A stretch of DNA of 11,203 bases from Ignavibacteriales bacterium (GTDB taxonomy: Bacteria > Bacteroidota > Ignavibacteria > T3Sed10-11), in assembly GCA_003560935.1 (NCBI GenBank), contig PWJF01000560.1, positions 1-11,203 of the forward strand, written 5' to 3'. Below the pieces are notes generated by a model, which ran no database searches, had not been told where the DNA came from, and saw only the letters and a program-made list of their open reading frames with translations. The first letter of the stretch is position 1. Every line of letters begins with the position of its first letter. Made by a program: the position numbers and the translations under genes. Shown here piece by piece: positions 1-9,745 of the stretch.

Positions 1-894
1 CACCCGATGGGCATGCTTGTCAGTACTGTTGCAGCGCTCTCCACGTTATATCCGGAATCGAAAAAAGTAGACGACCCCGAGACCCGTTTGCATCAGGTTT
101 ACCGGCTCATCGGCAAAATGCCTACGTTGGCGGCATATGCGTACCGCCATAAAATGGGATTTCCATATGTATATCCCGATAACGACCTCAGCTACACCGG
201 TAATTTCCTTAACATGCTCTTTAAAATGAGCGAACCGAAATATGAGGTCAATCCGGTGCTTGAAAAGGCGCTTGAGGTACTTTTCATTCTCCATGCAGAC
301 CACGAGCAAAACTGCAGCGCCAATGCTATGCGAAGTATCGGCAGCGCTAATGCAGACCCGTATGTATCAATAGCCGGATCTGCGGCGGCATTGTATGGAC
401 CTCTCCACGGAGGCGCGAATGAAGCGGTGTTGAGAATGCTTTCGGAGATTGGCGGTGTGAAAAAGGTCCCCGAATACATTAAACGCGTCAAAGCCGGCGA
501 CTTTCGGCTCATGGGATTCGGACACCGGGTCTACAAGAACTATGACCCGCGAGCCAATATAATCAAAAAAATGGCGGATGAAGTATTTGAAGTAACAGGG
601 AGAAATCCTCTGTTAGATATCGCCCTTGAACTTGAACGTATTGCCCTTGAAGATGACTTCTTCGTGAGCCGTAAATTGTATCCGAATGTCGATTTCTATT
701 CGGGACTTATTTATCAAGCGATGCGCTTCCCAACCGATATTTTTGTTGTCCTGTTTGCAATTCCGCGAACATCCGGCTGGCTTGCTCAATGGCTTGAGTT
801 CCTCGACGGTCCGGACCGAAAAATCGCCCGGCCGCGTCAGGTATATCTCGGTGAAACCACACGGGATTATGTTGAAATCAACAAGCGGAAATAA
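1..894 (+). CDS. gltA: Citrate synthase, C-terminal part (5' end outside window)
   Basis: Condenses acetyl-CoA with oxaloacetate to citrate, the entry step of the TCA cycle, in the cytoplasm. The frame is open from the first base (His-Pro precede the first Met at 7), and the His-Pro-Met-Gly-Met segment matches the internal HPM motif of the family, so the Met is not the start and roughly 130 N-terminal residues are missing. Counting from the Met at 7, the catalytic triad is visible: His134 in GPLHGGANE, His173 in GFGHRVYKNYDPRA and Asp229 in PNVDFYSG. Arginines that bind citrate/CoA follow in FAIPRTSGW and ARPRQVY. Spacing between these residues and the HADHEQN segment closely resembles E. coli GltA (type II, hexameric class), from memory of that sequence. 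The gene ends at TAA 892-894 and is followed by a hairpin, so it is probably transcribed separately from the heme cluster. A methylcitrate synthase role cannot be excluded from the fragment. Confidence 0.96.
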   Translation, partial: HPMGMLVSTVAALSTLYPESKKVDDPETRLHQVYRLIGKMPTLAAYAYRHKMGFPYVYPDNDLSYTGNFLNMLFKMSEPKYEVNPVLEKALEVLFILHADHEQNCSANAMRSIGSANADPYVSIAGSAAALYGPLHGGANEAVLRMLSEIGGVKKVPEYIKRVKAGDFRLMGFGHRVYKNYDPRANIIKKMADEVFEVTGRNPLLDIALELERIALEDDFFVSRKLYPNVDFYSGLIYQAMRFPTDIFVVLFAIPRTSGWLAQWLEFLDGPDRKIARPRQVYLGETTRDYVEINKRK

Positions 895-913
895 AAGATG
901 ATTAATTAATCAT

Positions 914-956
914 AGTGCCCGTCATCATATGCTCGTTTTTCCTGATGATGGGCACT
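914..956 (+). terminator. Stem-loop after citrate synthase, possible terminator
   Basis: A 14-nt arm (914-927, AGTGCCCGTCATCA) pairs with 943-956 (TGATGATGGGCACT) with one G-T wobble, leaving a 15-nt loop. It begins 20 nt after the citrate synthase stop. No U-run follows the right arm, so it is not a textbook intrinsic terminator; it may protect the mRNA 3' end or act with Rho. It lies between the citrate synthase gene and the next gene's ribosome binding site at 989-994. Confidence 0.5.
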
Positions 957-1004
957 TCTATATTATATGGAACCATTCACTCAATGATAAGGAGAATCTG
1001 GTAA

Positions 1005-1796
1005 ATGCCGACAGCAACAGTTAATAATCTGGAACTTCATTATACGGACAGCGGAATCGAACATGCATCGCCGGTCGTTTTTATTCACGGTTTCCCGTTC
1101 AGTCACGAAATGTGGGAAGAACAAATTAAACTCCTCGCCGATACACATCGGGTAATCGCATACGATGTTCGCGGGCACGGTAAAAGCCAATTGGGAGACG
1201 GTCACCTGTTGATTGATTTTCTGGTCGATGATCTGTTTGCACTTATGGATCACCTCGGAATTCAATCGGCAAATATTGTCTGTCTGTCAATGGGCGGCTA
1301 TATAGCATTACGCGGAGTCGAACGGGAACCGGAGCGGTTCTTATCACTTGTGCTCTCTAACACCAAGAGCGAATCAGATACAAACGAAGCGAAGACAAAA
1401 CGTGCCGGCGCTATCCGTACAATCAGAAACGATGGAGTAAAGGCATTTGCCGATAACTTTCTTAAATCCATTTTTGCGCAGGACTCATTCGACAAACGCC
1501 CGGAGGCTGTACGAAAAATCCGCACCACGATTGAGAACACTTCGCCGGATACACTCTGCAGCACCTTGATAGCGCTTGCCGCGCGCACCGATACGACGGA
1601 AACGTTAACTAAAATCAACGTTCCGACATTAATCCTTGTGGGGAAAAACGATCAACTCACGCCGCCCGCCGCAGCACAGGGGACGGCAAACAGAATACGC
1701 GATGCTCAGATTCACATATTACCGGATGCAGCACACATGAGCAATCTCGAGAATCCGGAAGAGTTTAACTCGTACCTTAGAAACTTTTTTGAATAA
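1005..1796 (+). CDS. Alpha/beta-fold hydrolase
   Basis: A 263-residue soluble alpha/beta hydrolase of the PcaD/BioH-like class (enol-lactonase, carboxylesterase or related); the substrate cannot be told. The oxyanion-hole segment is HGFPFSHEMW (residues 29-38). The nucleophile elbow is C-L-S-M-G-G with Ser95; the first position is Cys rather than the usual Gly of GxSxG, a tolerated variant. The acid is Asp216 in LVGKNDQLTPP and the base is His244 in PDAAHMSNLENP, in the correct order and spacing. The length is normal for a single-domain member with a small cap (about 125-200). The ATG at 1005 follows AAGGAG (989-994) with a 10-nt spacer. It is the first gene of a close run leading into the glycosylase and heme genes; only 11 nt separate its stop from the next apparent start. 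No signal peptide is visible. The family assignment is firm, the reaction unknown. Confidence 0.9.
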   Translation: MPTATVNNLELHYTDSGIEHASPVVFIHGFPFSHEMWEEQIKLLADTHRVIAYDVRGHGKSQLGDGHLLIDFLVDDLFALMDHLGIQSANIVCLSMGGYIALRGVEREPERFLSLVLSNTKSESDTNEAKTKRAGAIRTIRNDGVKAFADNFLKSIFAQDSFDKRPEAVRKIRTTIENTSPDTLCSTLIALAARTDTTETLTKINVPTLILVGKNDQLTPPAAAQGTANRIRDAQIHILPDAAHMSNLENPEEFNSYLRNFFE

Positions 1797-1797
1797 C

Positions 1798-1801
1798 GGA
1801 G
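1798..1801 (+). promoter_or_regulatory. Shine-Dalgarno for an apparent AUA start of the glycosylase
   Basis: GGAG lies 2-5 nt after the hydrolase stop and 6 nt before the ATA at 1808. No other start in any frame sits at a suitable distance, and the in-frame codons downstream of 1808 encode conserved family residues. The site therefore supports translation beginning at 1808 and not at the GTG at 1901. Confidence 0.55.
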
Positions 1802-1807
1802 TAAACC

Positions 1808-4511
<2,704 letters not shown>

Positions 4512-4520
4512 AGGGGTTCT

Positions 4521-5813
4521 ATGATGACCAAAAAATCAAACGAACTATTTCAACGGGCGCAGAAAATATTGCCGGGCGGTGTGAACTCGCCCGTTCGCGC
4601 GTTTAAATCGGTCGGCCGCGATCCGTTGTTTATTCAGCGTGCAAACGGATCGAAGATGTGGGACGTCGACGGAAATATGTTTATCGACTATATCGGCTCG
4701 TGGGGACCCATGCTGCTCGGGCACGCTCATCCGGATGTCATCGAGAGCGTGAAGCAGGCGGCCGAGGGGGGACTCAGCTTCGGTGCGCCGGCGGAAGCCG
4801 AAGTCCTTATCGGCGAGCTCATATGCGACATGGTGCAGTCGATCGACGTCGTCCGGATGGTGAACTCCGGCACCGAAGCCACGATGAGCGCAATACGTCT
4901 CGCACGTGCATTCACCAAACGCGATAAGATAATAAAATTCGAGGGATGTTATCACGGACACGGGGATTCATTTCTGATTAAAGCGGGTTCGGGGGCGCTG
5001 ACGCTCGGTACGCCCGACAGTCCCGGCGTCACCAAAGGCACCGCTCAGGATACCCTGATCGCGCAATTCAACCGCATCGACTCGGTACGAACGTTATTCG
5101 ACAACAACAAAGAGTCAGTTGCAGCGGTGATCATCGAACCCGTCGCCGGGAATATGGGATGCGTACCTCCCTCGGAAACGTTCCTGCGGGATGTACGTGA
5201 ACTCTGTACGGAATATAACGCACTGCTTATATTCGATGAGGTGATGACGGGATTCCGGCTTGCACGAGGCGGAGCGCAGGAATTATACGGCGTCACACCC
5301 GATCTGACCGCATTGGGAAAAATAATCGGCGGGGGCATGCCGGTCGGCGCATACGGCGGCAAAGGGGAGATAATGGAGATGATATCCCCTTCGGGGCCTG
5401 TGTACCAGGCGGGGACACTTTCGGGCAATCCCATCGCAATGGCAAGCGGTTACGCGATGCTTACGTATATAAACGGGCATACCGATGTGTACGATAAACT
5501 TGAAAAGAAAGGGGCGGCAATCGAAGACGGAATCCGCAGCATTATATCGAAGCATTCGTATCCCGTATCGGTTAATCGGGCCGGATCGATGTTCACGCTC
5601 TTTTTTACCGGTAAATCGGTGACCGACTTCGCGACAGCGTCTTCATCCGACAAAGAAAAGTTTGCGGAGTACTACGGATCGATGCTCGAGCAGGGCATCT
5701 ACATGCCGCCGTCGCAGTTCGAAGCGGCCTTTATCTCGACGGCACATACCGATGACGACATCGAAAAAACCGTCAGTGCTGTAGAGGTAGCGTTGGGGAA
5801 GGTATTCGGGTAA
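4521..5813 (+). CDS. hemL: Glutamate-1-semialdehyde 2,1-aminomutase
   Basis: A PLP enzyme that turns glutamate-1-semialdehyde into 5-aminolevulinate, the last step of the C5 route that feeds HemB. The 430 residues are full length for the family. The start region LPGGVNSPVRAFKSVG (17-32) is diagnostic. NSGTEATMSAIRLAR (115-129) and CYHGHGD (143-149) form the cofactor pocket, IFDEVMTGFR (237-246) carries the PLP-ring Asp, and Lys267 in ALGKIIGGGMPVGAYGG is the Schiff-base lysine. YQAGTLSGNP (295-304) and PPSQFEAAFIS (396-406) complete the signature. Two adjacent ATG codons (4521, 4524) follow AAGGGG at 4511-4516; either may be used. It is the last gene of the plus-strand run, ending just before a strong stem-loop. 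The partner glutamyl-tRNA reductase gene (hemA) is not in the window. Confidence 0.98.
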   Translation: MMTKKSNELFQRAQKILPGGVNSPVRAFKSVGRDPLFIQRANGSKMWDVDGNMFIDYIGSWGPMLLGHAHPDVIESVKQAAEGGLSFGAPAEAEVLIGELICDMVQSIDVVRMVNSGTEATMSAIRLARAFTKRDKIIKFEGCYHGHGDSFLIKAGSGALTLGTPDSPGVTKGTAQDTLIAQFNRIDSVRTLFDNNKESVAAVIIEPVAGNMGCVPPSETFLRDVRELCTEYNALLIFDEVMTGFRLARGGAQELYGVTPDLTALGKIIGGGMPVGAYGGKGEIMEMISPSGPVYQAGTLSGNPIAMASGYAMLTYINGHTDVYDKLEKKGAAIEDGIRSIISKHSYPVSVNRAGSMFTLFFTGKSVTDFATASSSDKEKFAEYYGSMLEQGIYMPPSQFEAAFISTAHTDDDIEKTVSAVEVALGKVFG

Positions 5814-5823
5814 TTCGTAAAAT

Positions 5824-5853
5824 AAAAAGGCGAATCATTGATTGATTCGCCTT
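5824..5853 (-). terminator. Intrinsic terminator between convergent operons
   Basis: An 11-bp perfect stem, AAGGCGAATCA (5827-5837) with TGATTCGCCTT (5843-5853), encloses a 5-nt loop. Read on the minus strand the stem is followed by a U-rich run (TTTTTATTTT on that strand), a classical terminator for the lipoprotein/secretin transcript. On the plus strand the tail is weaker (ATAAACCTTTT), but position 14 nt after the hemL stop suggests it also ends that transcript. Confidence 0.88.
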
Positions 5854-5876
5854 ATAAACCTTTTGCGTTTTCGGTT

Positions 5877-7328
5877 TTAATTTACAGTTCCCTGAATCCT
5901 TAATTCTTCTTCTCCATTCGGTCCGTTTGTCCGGATTACTATAGTAAGCGGCATTCCTTCAGCTACACCCTCTTCCTCACCGCCGTAAACCGATAATGCA
6001 AAACTGTATTCGGTATCTGCCTTACTCTGAGTATCAACGAGAGTTTTATTAATATCTCCGTTGAGAATTAAATCGGGTGCAGATTGACCCGGCGGTAATT
6101 GCGGCAATTCCAGACTGACGGAAATATTCTGCCCCGCTGCCATCGGATTATCATTGTAGTCGGAAACCGTAAACTCAAAAGTCTGACTTTCATTATTCTG
6201 GATATTGAACGTTGCTGGATCGATACCAATGATCGGGCTGCCCGATAACAGGACCAGCACGCTGTCGGTTACTTTGGTACCATTTTCTCCCCACGTTTCT
6301 GCCACGACATAACCGAATCCCGGACCATGAACCTGATCTTCGATTTGTTTTCCTATTGAAATGAGTTGAACGGTAACCACACCGTCGTCATCGGTTTGGG
6401 CTTCGGTTTGTATATTTCCCGCCTTTGTTCTGAAATAAACGCTCGTGCCCGGACGAACAGGATTGCTGAATTTGTCGCCGACGACAGTTACTATACCGAG
6501 ACGCTCATTGACGCGCTCCAACGCGGCGAAGTTATATCTCTCCGGCGCCATGCCGAAATGCTCCTGCGCCGGGAGACCGCCGTGAATGGTCAATCTGACC
6601 GGTGAGCTACTGATCACACGGTCGTCGACCGTGGCTTCTGCCAATACCTGGACCGCTCCTGCAAGAGTACCGGAGTTTAATACAACCGATACACGTCCGT
6701 TACCGTCCGTCTCAGCCGAGGTCTTGCTTAAAAACTCCCCGCCTCCCGGCCCACCGCTAATCGAGAATGAAATTTCAATGCTGTTATCGAGATCGACCGG
6801 TATACCGTCGGAGTCGCGTGCTTCAAAGAGTAATCGAGATGTCTCAGGATATCCGCCGCCTTTGACGCCTATTGAAGTCGCTTCAACATCTGTAACGACA
6901 ATATTAGCTGCCGCCCCCGAAGGAGGTCTGGGAATTTCTTCGTCGTCGTCATCAACGCCGAACGTGAAATTCACTGCAACATCTCCTCCCGGCGCAAGTG
7001 GTATCGATGTGGATTTAGGTTCATAGCCGGTTTTGGAAACGGTGATAGTATAACTTGTTGCAGATTGGTCCGGATCTACCGCCAATGTCAATGAATATTC
7101 ACCGTTCTCGTCCGTCGTGGTGCTGGCCGAACCAAAGGTTTGACTGACTGCCAGAACATCGGCATCAGGCACCCGCGTTCCATCCGGCAGAGATACCCTT
7201 CCGTGAACGATCGCGGTAGCATCGCTTATGGGTTCGGGTTCTGTCGGAGAATCCTCACACCCGATAAGCAATAACAGCGAGACGACAAATATAGAAAGTA
7301 TGGCCCCATGTTTTATTACGTTTTGCAT
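5877..7328 (-). CDS. Lipoprotein with carboxypeptidase-regulatory-like domain and Ig-like (Big-1 type) repeats
   Basis: A 483-residue predicted lipoprotein. The N-terminus has a basic/hydrophobic signal and lipobox LLIGC with lipidated Cys24, followed by a short acidic Pro-rich linker. Residues 38-124 resemble a carboxypeptidase regulatory-like (CarboxypepD_reg) beta-sandwich: VHGRVSLPDGTRVPDADV, TDENGEYSL and KTGYEPKS. An Asp/Glu run (126-131) precedes two Big-1/invasin-like Ig domains at about 140-248 and 265-365, each with the strand pattern TDxxGxVxVxL (ETDGNGRVSVVL, QTDDDGVVTVQL). A third beta-rich domain (about 366-483) is not assigned. The ATG at 7328 follows a weak GAGAG site. It sits 57 nt after the secretin with no hairpin between, so it is probably the last gene of the pilus transcript. 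Such proteins lie at the cell surface or periplasm; a role as accessory factor or adhesin of the pilus/secretin is inference from position. Function unknown. Confidence 0.8.
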   Translation of the reverse strand: MQNVIKHGAILSIFVVSLLLLIGCEDSPTEPEPISDATAIVHGRVSLPDGTRVPDADVLAVSQTFGSASTTTDENGEYSLTLAVDPDQSATSYTITVSKTGYEPKSTSIPLAPGGDVAVNFTFGVDDDDEEIPRPPSGAAANIVVTDVEATSIGVKGGGYPETSRLLFEARDSDGIPVDLDNSIEISFSISGGPGGGEFLSKTSAETDGNGRVSVVLNSGTLAGAVQVLAEATVDDRVISSSPVRLTIHGGLPAQEHFGMAPERYNFAALERVNERLGIVTVVGDKFSNPVRPGTSVYFRTKAGNIQTEAQTDDDGVVTVQLISIGKQIEDQVHGPGFGYVVAETWGENGTKVTDSVLVLLSGSPIIGIDPATFNIQNNESQTFEFTVSDYNDNPMAAGQNISVSLELPQLPPGQSAPDLILNGDINKTLVDTQSKADTEYSFALSVYGGEEEGVAEGMPLTIVIRTNGPNGEEELRIQGTVN

Positions 7329-7385
7329 GATAAAACTCTCTTGTATTGTTTTTATCCCCGATAATTTTTAATAATACTATTCTAC

Positions 7386-8642
7386 CTACTCCCTCCTGAT
7401 ATCCCCCGCATCCCGCAAACGCTCCCTATCCTCCTGATACTGACGTCGGCGTTCCTGTATCAAACGCCTGTCACGCCCGGCTGTTATGCGCTCCTCGAGT
7501 GTCGGGACGAGGTTCGCTTTGAGCAGGATGATCAGTTCCTGCTTGTCTTTTTCGACGCGATTATAGCCGAAGAGATATTTCAGGCCGAAAAACCACCATG
7601 GAAGGTCTTTCAGTATCGGGATACCTTCACGAAGAACCCGTTCTTCCGTGACATATAATCCACCGATCACCGTCTCTTCTCCGTCAAGCAACAGTACACG
7701 TGTCTCGGCTTCTGCTTTTGCAATAACCGTGCTCACAACACCAGGTGTACCTGTTGAGCGCTCCGCCTTAATATCAAGTGAGATAAACGGGATACCGTCT
7801 TCAACTATCACTTCGGGTGTTACATGAATAATAGTACCCGTGCTTATGAACTGGTCGATTATGTTGCCCGCAAAGTCTCTCTGCTTGATTGAAATGTCTT
7901 CACCAACCTGTATACTACCGGTCTGTCCCGAACGTACCGTGACTTCCGGACTTGCGATGACTTCTCCGACGTCGGTACCTTCAAAAAACTGCATGAGAGC
8001 ATTTAATTCTCCAAAACTCCATTGGGTCACATTTAAATCTATAACACCCGCTCTGTCATCTCTATCGACTACACCGACATCCGGATCGCGGTCAGCTGCT
8101 ACACCGGTTCGTATCTCTCCAAAACTATCATCAGAGCGGAAGAAATTCCACCGGATACCGGCTTCCCGCATTTTTCGATGATTAACCTCAAAGAACACTG
8201 CCGAGATGTTGACCTCGCGGGTTCGCAATGTCGGACGGTCGGGATCGACAGGCCGATCGGGTACATGCACGGTTACATCGGGATGTCTCGTAATTATAAA
8301 GTGATCCTCGCGTTCTTCATACCAGAGCTGATTGTGGCGGAGAATTCGTTCGAGTGCGTCGCGCCAATGCATTGCCTCTATATGAACACCGATCTCGCCG
8401 TTACGCCGCTGGGGATCGATGAGGATCTTGCCGGTGAATTGTTTGCTCAGTTCGTTCAACTCAGCTATTGCGCGATCAAAGCTCAATTGCCGTTCCATCG
8501 AAACGATGGCGTCGGGCGGCGTATACTCCCGTATTTCTCTGCGCTCCTGCCCTGTCTGACCATAGACGGCTTCGATAAATCCGGCTCCGGCAAGAAGCAG
8601 AACAAGCAAACCAATAAGCGCGTGTCGTTGTAGTGAGTGCAT
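7386..8642 (-). CDS. pilQ: Secretin, PilQ/GspD-type outer-membrane pore, compact form
   Basis: Forms the multimeric outer-membrane channel for a type IV pilus or related secretion machine. An in-frame ATG lies 12 codons upstream at 8678, but the ATG at 8642 has AAAGGAG (8657-8651) 8 nt ahead and directly begins a signal peptide (HSLQRHALIGLLVLLLAG), so I use it: 418 residues. After the signal (about 1-28) comes one secretin N-terminal (STN/N0-type) domain, about 50-118. The secretin core follows: VIASPEVTVRSGQTGSIQVGE (228-248, broken by no gap), GTIIHVTPEV (269-278), RVLLLDGEETVIGGLY (315-330) and the gate/lip segment GIPILKDLPWWFFGLKYLFG (340-359), then KQELIILLKANLV. The C-terminal tail (about 385-418) is a charged Arg/Glu-rich helix. 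Typical PilQ proteins are longer, with AMIN and additional N domains that are absent here. Stop of the PilO-PilP gene overlaps this gene's Shine-Dalgarno. Confidence 0.92.
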   Translation of the reverse strand: MHSLQRHALIGLLVLLLAGAGFIEAVYGQTGQERREIREYTPPDAIVSMERQLSFDRAIAELNELSKQFTGKILIDPQRRNGEIGVHIEAMHWRDALERILRHNQLWYEEREDHFIITRHPDVTVHVPDRPVDPDRPTLRTREVNISAVFFEVNHRKMREAGIRWNFFRSDDSFGEIRTGVAADRDPDVGVVDRDDRAGVIDLNVTQWSFGELNALMQFFEGTDVGEVIASPEVTVRSGQTGSIQVGEDISIKQRDFAGNIIDQFISTGTIIHVTPEVIVEDGIPFISLDIKAERSTGTPGVVSTVIAKAEAETRVLLLDGEETVIGGLYVTEERVLREGIPILKDLPWWFFGLKYLFGYNRVEKDKQELIILLKANLVPTLEERITAGRDRRLIQERRRQYQEDRERLRDAGDIRRE

Positions 8643-8650
8643 ATCAAAAA

Positions 8651-8657
8651 CTCCTTT
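8651..8657 (-). promoter_or_regulatory. Shine-Dalgarno deciding the secretin start
   Basis: AAAGGAG on the minus strand lies 8 nt ahead of the ATG at 8642-8640 and shares bases with the TAA (8658-8656) of the upstream gene. It favours the inner ATG over the one at 8678, which would overlap the upstream gene by 23 nt and put 12 extra residues ahead of the signal peptide. Confidence 0.75.
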
Positions 8658-9549
8658 ACCGAGTTTGATTATTATCATTATATCGAATATATAAATTAAA
8701 CCGTTCTATAATGCCGCCCTTGTTGAGCACGAACTCTACCCTGCTCTCTTCGGGGACAAATTTGGTGACGTACCCAAGGTAAACTTCATCGCCTTCGCGG
8801 AGCGTTCTAATCACGCCTTCATGATCGACCAGTATCGCTTTATCCGGAAGCACTGCCCGTAACTCAGACCGTTCGACTTCCACACGACGATGAATATTCG
8901 GCGGAATATCGGACAGTATCAGGGGTTGGAACGGATTATACCGGAGCGCATTCGGTCGTACCTGCCGCTGTCCGGTTGAGGTGAATAACTCCTCAACGCT
9001 GGTAAAATAACCCCGTAATTGCATATCGAACGTGACCATCAACCTCTGGACGTCGGTGTCGGGATCGCGTGTCTCGACGCCGCGCAGGTTCACCTGCTGC
9101 AAGCGGTAGAGCCGGCGTCCATTCTCAAGATACCATAAGAAATTGTAAAATACGAAAAACGGTGCTTCACCCCGGAGGTTGTAGCTATTATACCCATACC
9201 GGTCATGTTCGGTTTTTCCTCCGTAGATCATATCGAGTTTGACAAAACCGCCGCTTCGATCGATCGACCGGCTAAAGTAATTGTATGATTCACCGGTAAT
9301 ATCCGTGCGCGGAATATCCTTTGTCCGTCCTTCCCATCGCCGGCGCTGATCATCGAGTTCTTCGTTCAATCGGTTATACTCAGCAATGAGTCCGGGGATG
9401 CGCGCAATCTTCTCATCTAACACGGCTATCCGCGCCTCCTGTTCTTCGATCTTTGCCGGTTGCTGAATCGCCCAGATATATCCGCCTATGCCGAGCACAA
9501 TGAACAGCAGGACGAACATGACGATACTATTTCTAATGGCGTATGACAA
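8656..9549 (-). CDS. pilO: PilO-PilP fusion, pilus inner-membrane alignment protein
   Basis: A 297-residue inner-membrane protein. One membrane span (about 9-28) with a short cytoplasmic start is followed by a coiled coil (about 32-72, IEEQEARIAVLDEKIARIPG) and a PilO-like ferredoxin-fold domain (about 85-185; the EAPFFVFYNFLWYLENGRRLYRL segment is typical of PilO). Residues about 200-297 look like PilP: the entry motif RYNPFQPL resembles the RDPFxP of PilP, and ELRAVLPDKAILVDHEGVIRTLREGDEVYLGYVTKF has the small beta-barrel pattern of PilP/GspC HR domains. In most systems these are two proteins, and PilP is a lipoprotein that contacts the secretin. Here the PilP part would be tethered by the PilO membrane helix. 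The start is TTG at 9549 with GGAGT 6 nt upstream; the ATG at residue 11 lies inside the membrane span, so it is unlikely. The PilP assignment rests on motif resemblance. Confidence 0.8.
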   Translation of the reverse strand: MSYAIRNSIVMFVLLFIVLGIGGYIWAIQQPAKIEEQEARIAVLDEKIARIPGLIAEYNRLNEELDDQRRRWEGRTKDIPRTDITGESYNYFSRSIDRSGGFVKLDMIYGGKTEHDRYGYNSYNLRGEAPFFVFYNFLWYLENGRRLYRLQQVNLRGVETRDPDTDVQRLMVTFDMQLRGYFTSVEELFTSTGQRQVRPNALRYNPFQPLILSDIPPNIHRRVEVERSELRAVLPDKAILVDHEGVIRTLREGDEVYLGYVTKFVPEESRVEFVLNKGGIIERFNLYIRYNDNNQTR

Positions 9550-9555
9550 GGTTTT

Positions 9556-9560
9556 ACTCC
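9556..9560 (-). promoter_or_regulatory. Shine-Dalgarno for the TTG start of the PilO-PilP gene
   Basis: GGAGT on the minus strand lies 6 nt ahead of TTG at 9549-9547. The nearby ATG at 9562-9560 is followed at once by GAG-TAA and cannot be the start, which leaves TTG as the start preceding the full membrane anchor. Confidence 0.6.
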
Positions 9561-9632
9561 ATTGTGATGTCTTAGGTTTCTATTAAAATTATTATTTCAT
9601 CATTAAATATATATAATTCTGTATCTGTTTTT

Positions 9633-9741
9633 GTTAATCGTTAATGGTTTCAGCCGGAGGCTGATCCGCCTCTGGCGGAATTTGTTAATTGTTCTTGGGG
9701 TGAACGTTCCGATTAACCATTAACCGATAACTATTAACCAT
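9633..9741 (+). repeat. Inverted, repeat-like intergenic element with two GC-rich mini-hairpins
   Basis: The 196-nt gap between the PilM-PilN and PilO-PilP genes (9550-9745) holds this element plus an AT-rich stretch (about 9575-9630). The outer parts are inverted: GTTAATGGTT at 9640-9649 is the perfect reverse complement of 9715-9724, and the similarity extends outward with single-base gaps (TTAATCG against TTATCGG). The ATTAACC unit occurs three times in 9712-9740. Between them are two adjacent perfect hairpins, CAGCC-GGA-GGCTG (9651-9663) and TCCGCC-TCT-GGCGGA (9665-9679). The GC content differs sharply from the surrounding AT-rich DNA. This is the look of a small dispersed palindromic or MITE-like element, although no second copy is present here. 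An attenuator or processing site within the operon is an alternative. Confidence 0.45.
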
Positions 9742-9745
9742 ATTC

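Noticed and set aside
959..964. TATATT as a possible -10 box ahead of the hydrolase gene
   Set aside because: No convincing -35 partner at normal spacing, and AT-rich hexamers are common in this gap; a promoter is likely in the region but cannot be placed.
4545..4961. A 138-codon minus-strand frame inside hemL
   Set aside because: Antisense to conserved PLP-enzyme codons; no family resemblance, consistent with a chance open frame in GC-rich codon context.
5045..5434. A 129-codon minus-strand frame inside hemL
   Set aside because: Also antisense to strongly conserved hemL sequence, with no start signal or domain features.
6586..7026. A 146-codon plus-strand frame opposite the Ig-like lipoprotein gene
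   Set aside because: The Ser/Thr/Pro-rich translation is the expected antisense of Gly/Asp/Val-rich beta-sandwich codons; the minus-strand frame has the lipobox and repeat strand motifs.
8178..8633. A 151-codon plus-strand frame opposite the secretin N-terminus
   Set aside because: Lies wholly antisense to the signal peptide and STN-like domain of the secretin, with no domain of its own.
8643..8678. Longer secretin start at 8678
   Set aside because: It would overlap the preceding gene by 23 nt and place 12 residues ahead of a good signal peptide; the ATG at 8642 has a near-consensus Shine-Dalgarno.
9575..9630. AT-rich stretch in the PilMN-PilOP gap as an internal promoter
   Set aside because: TATA-like runs are present on both strands, but no paired -35/-10 elements with proper spacing could be picked out.
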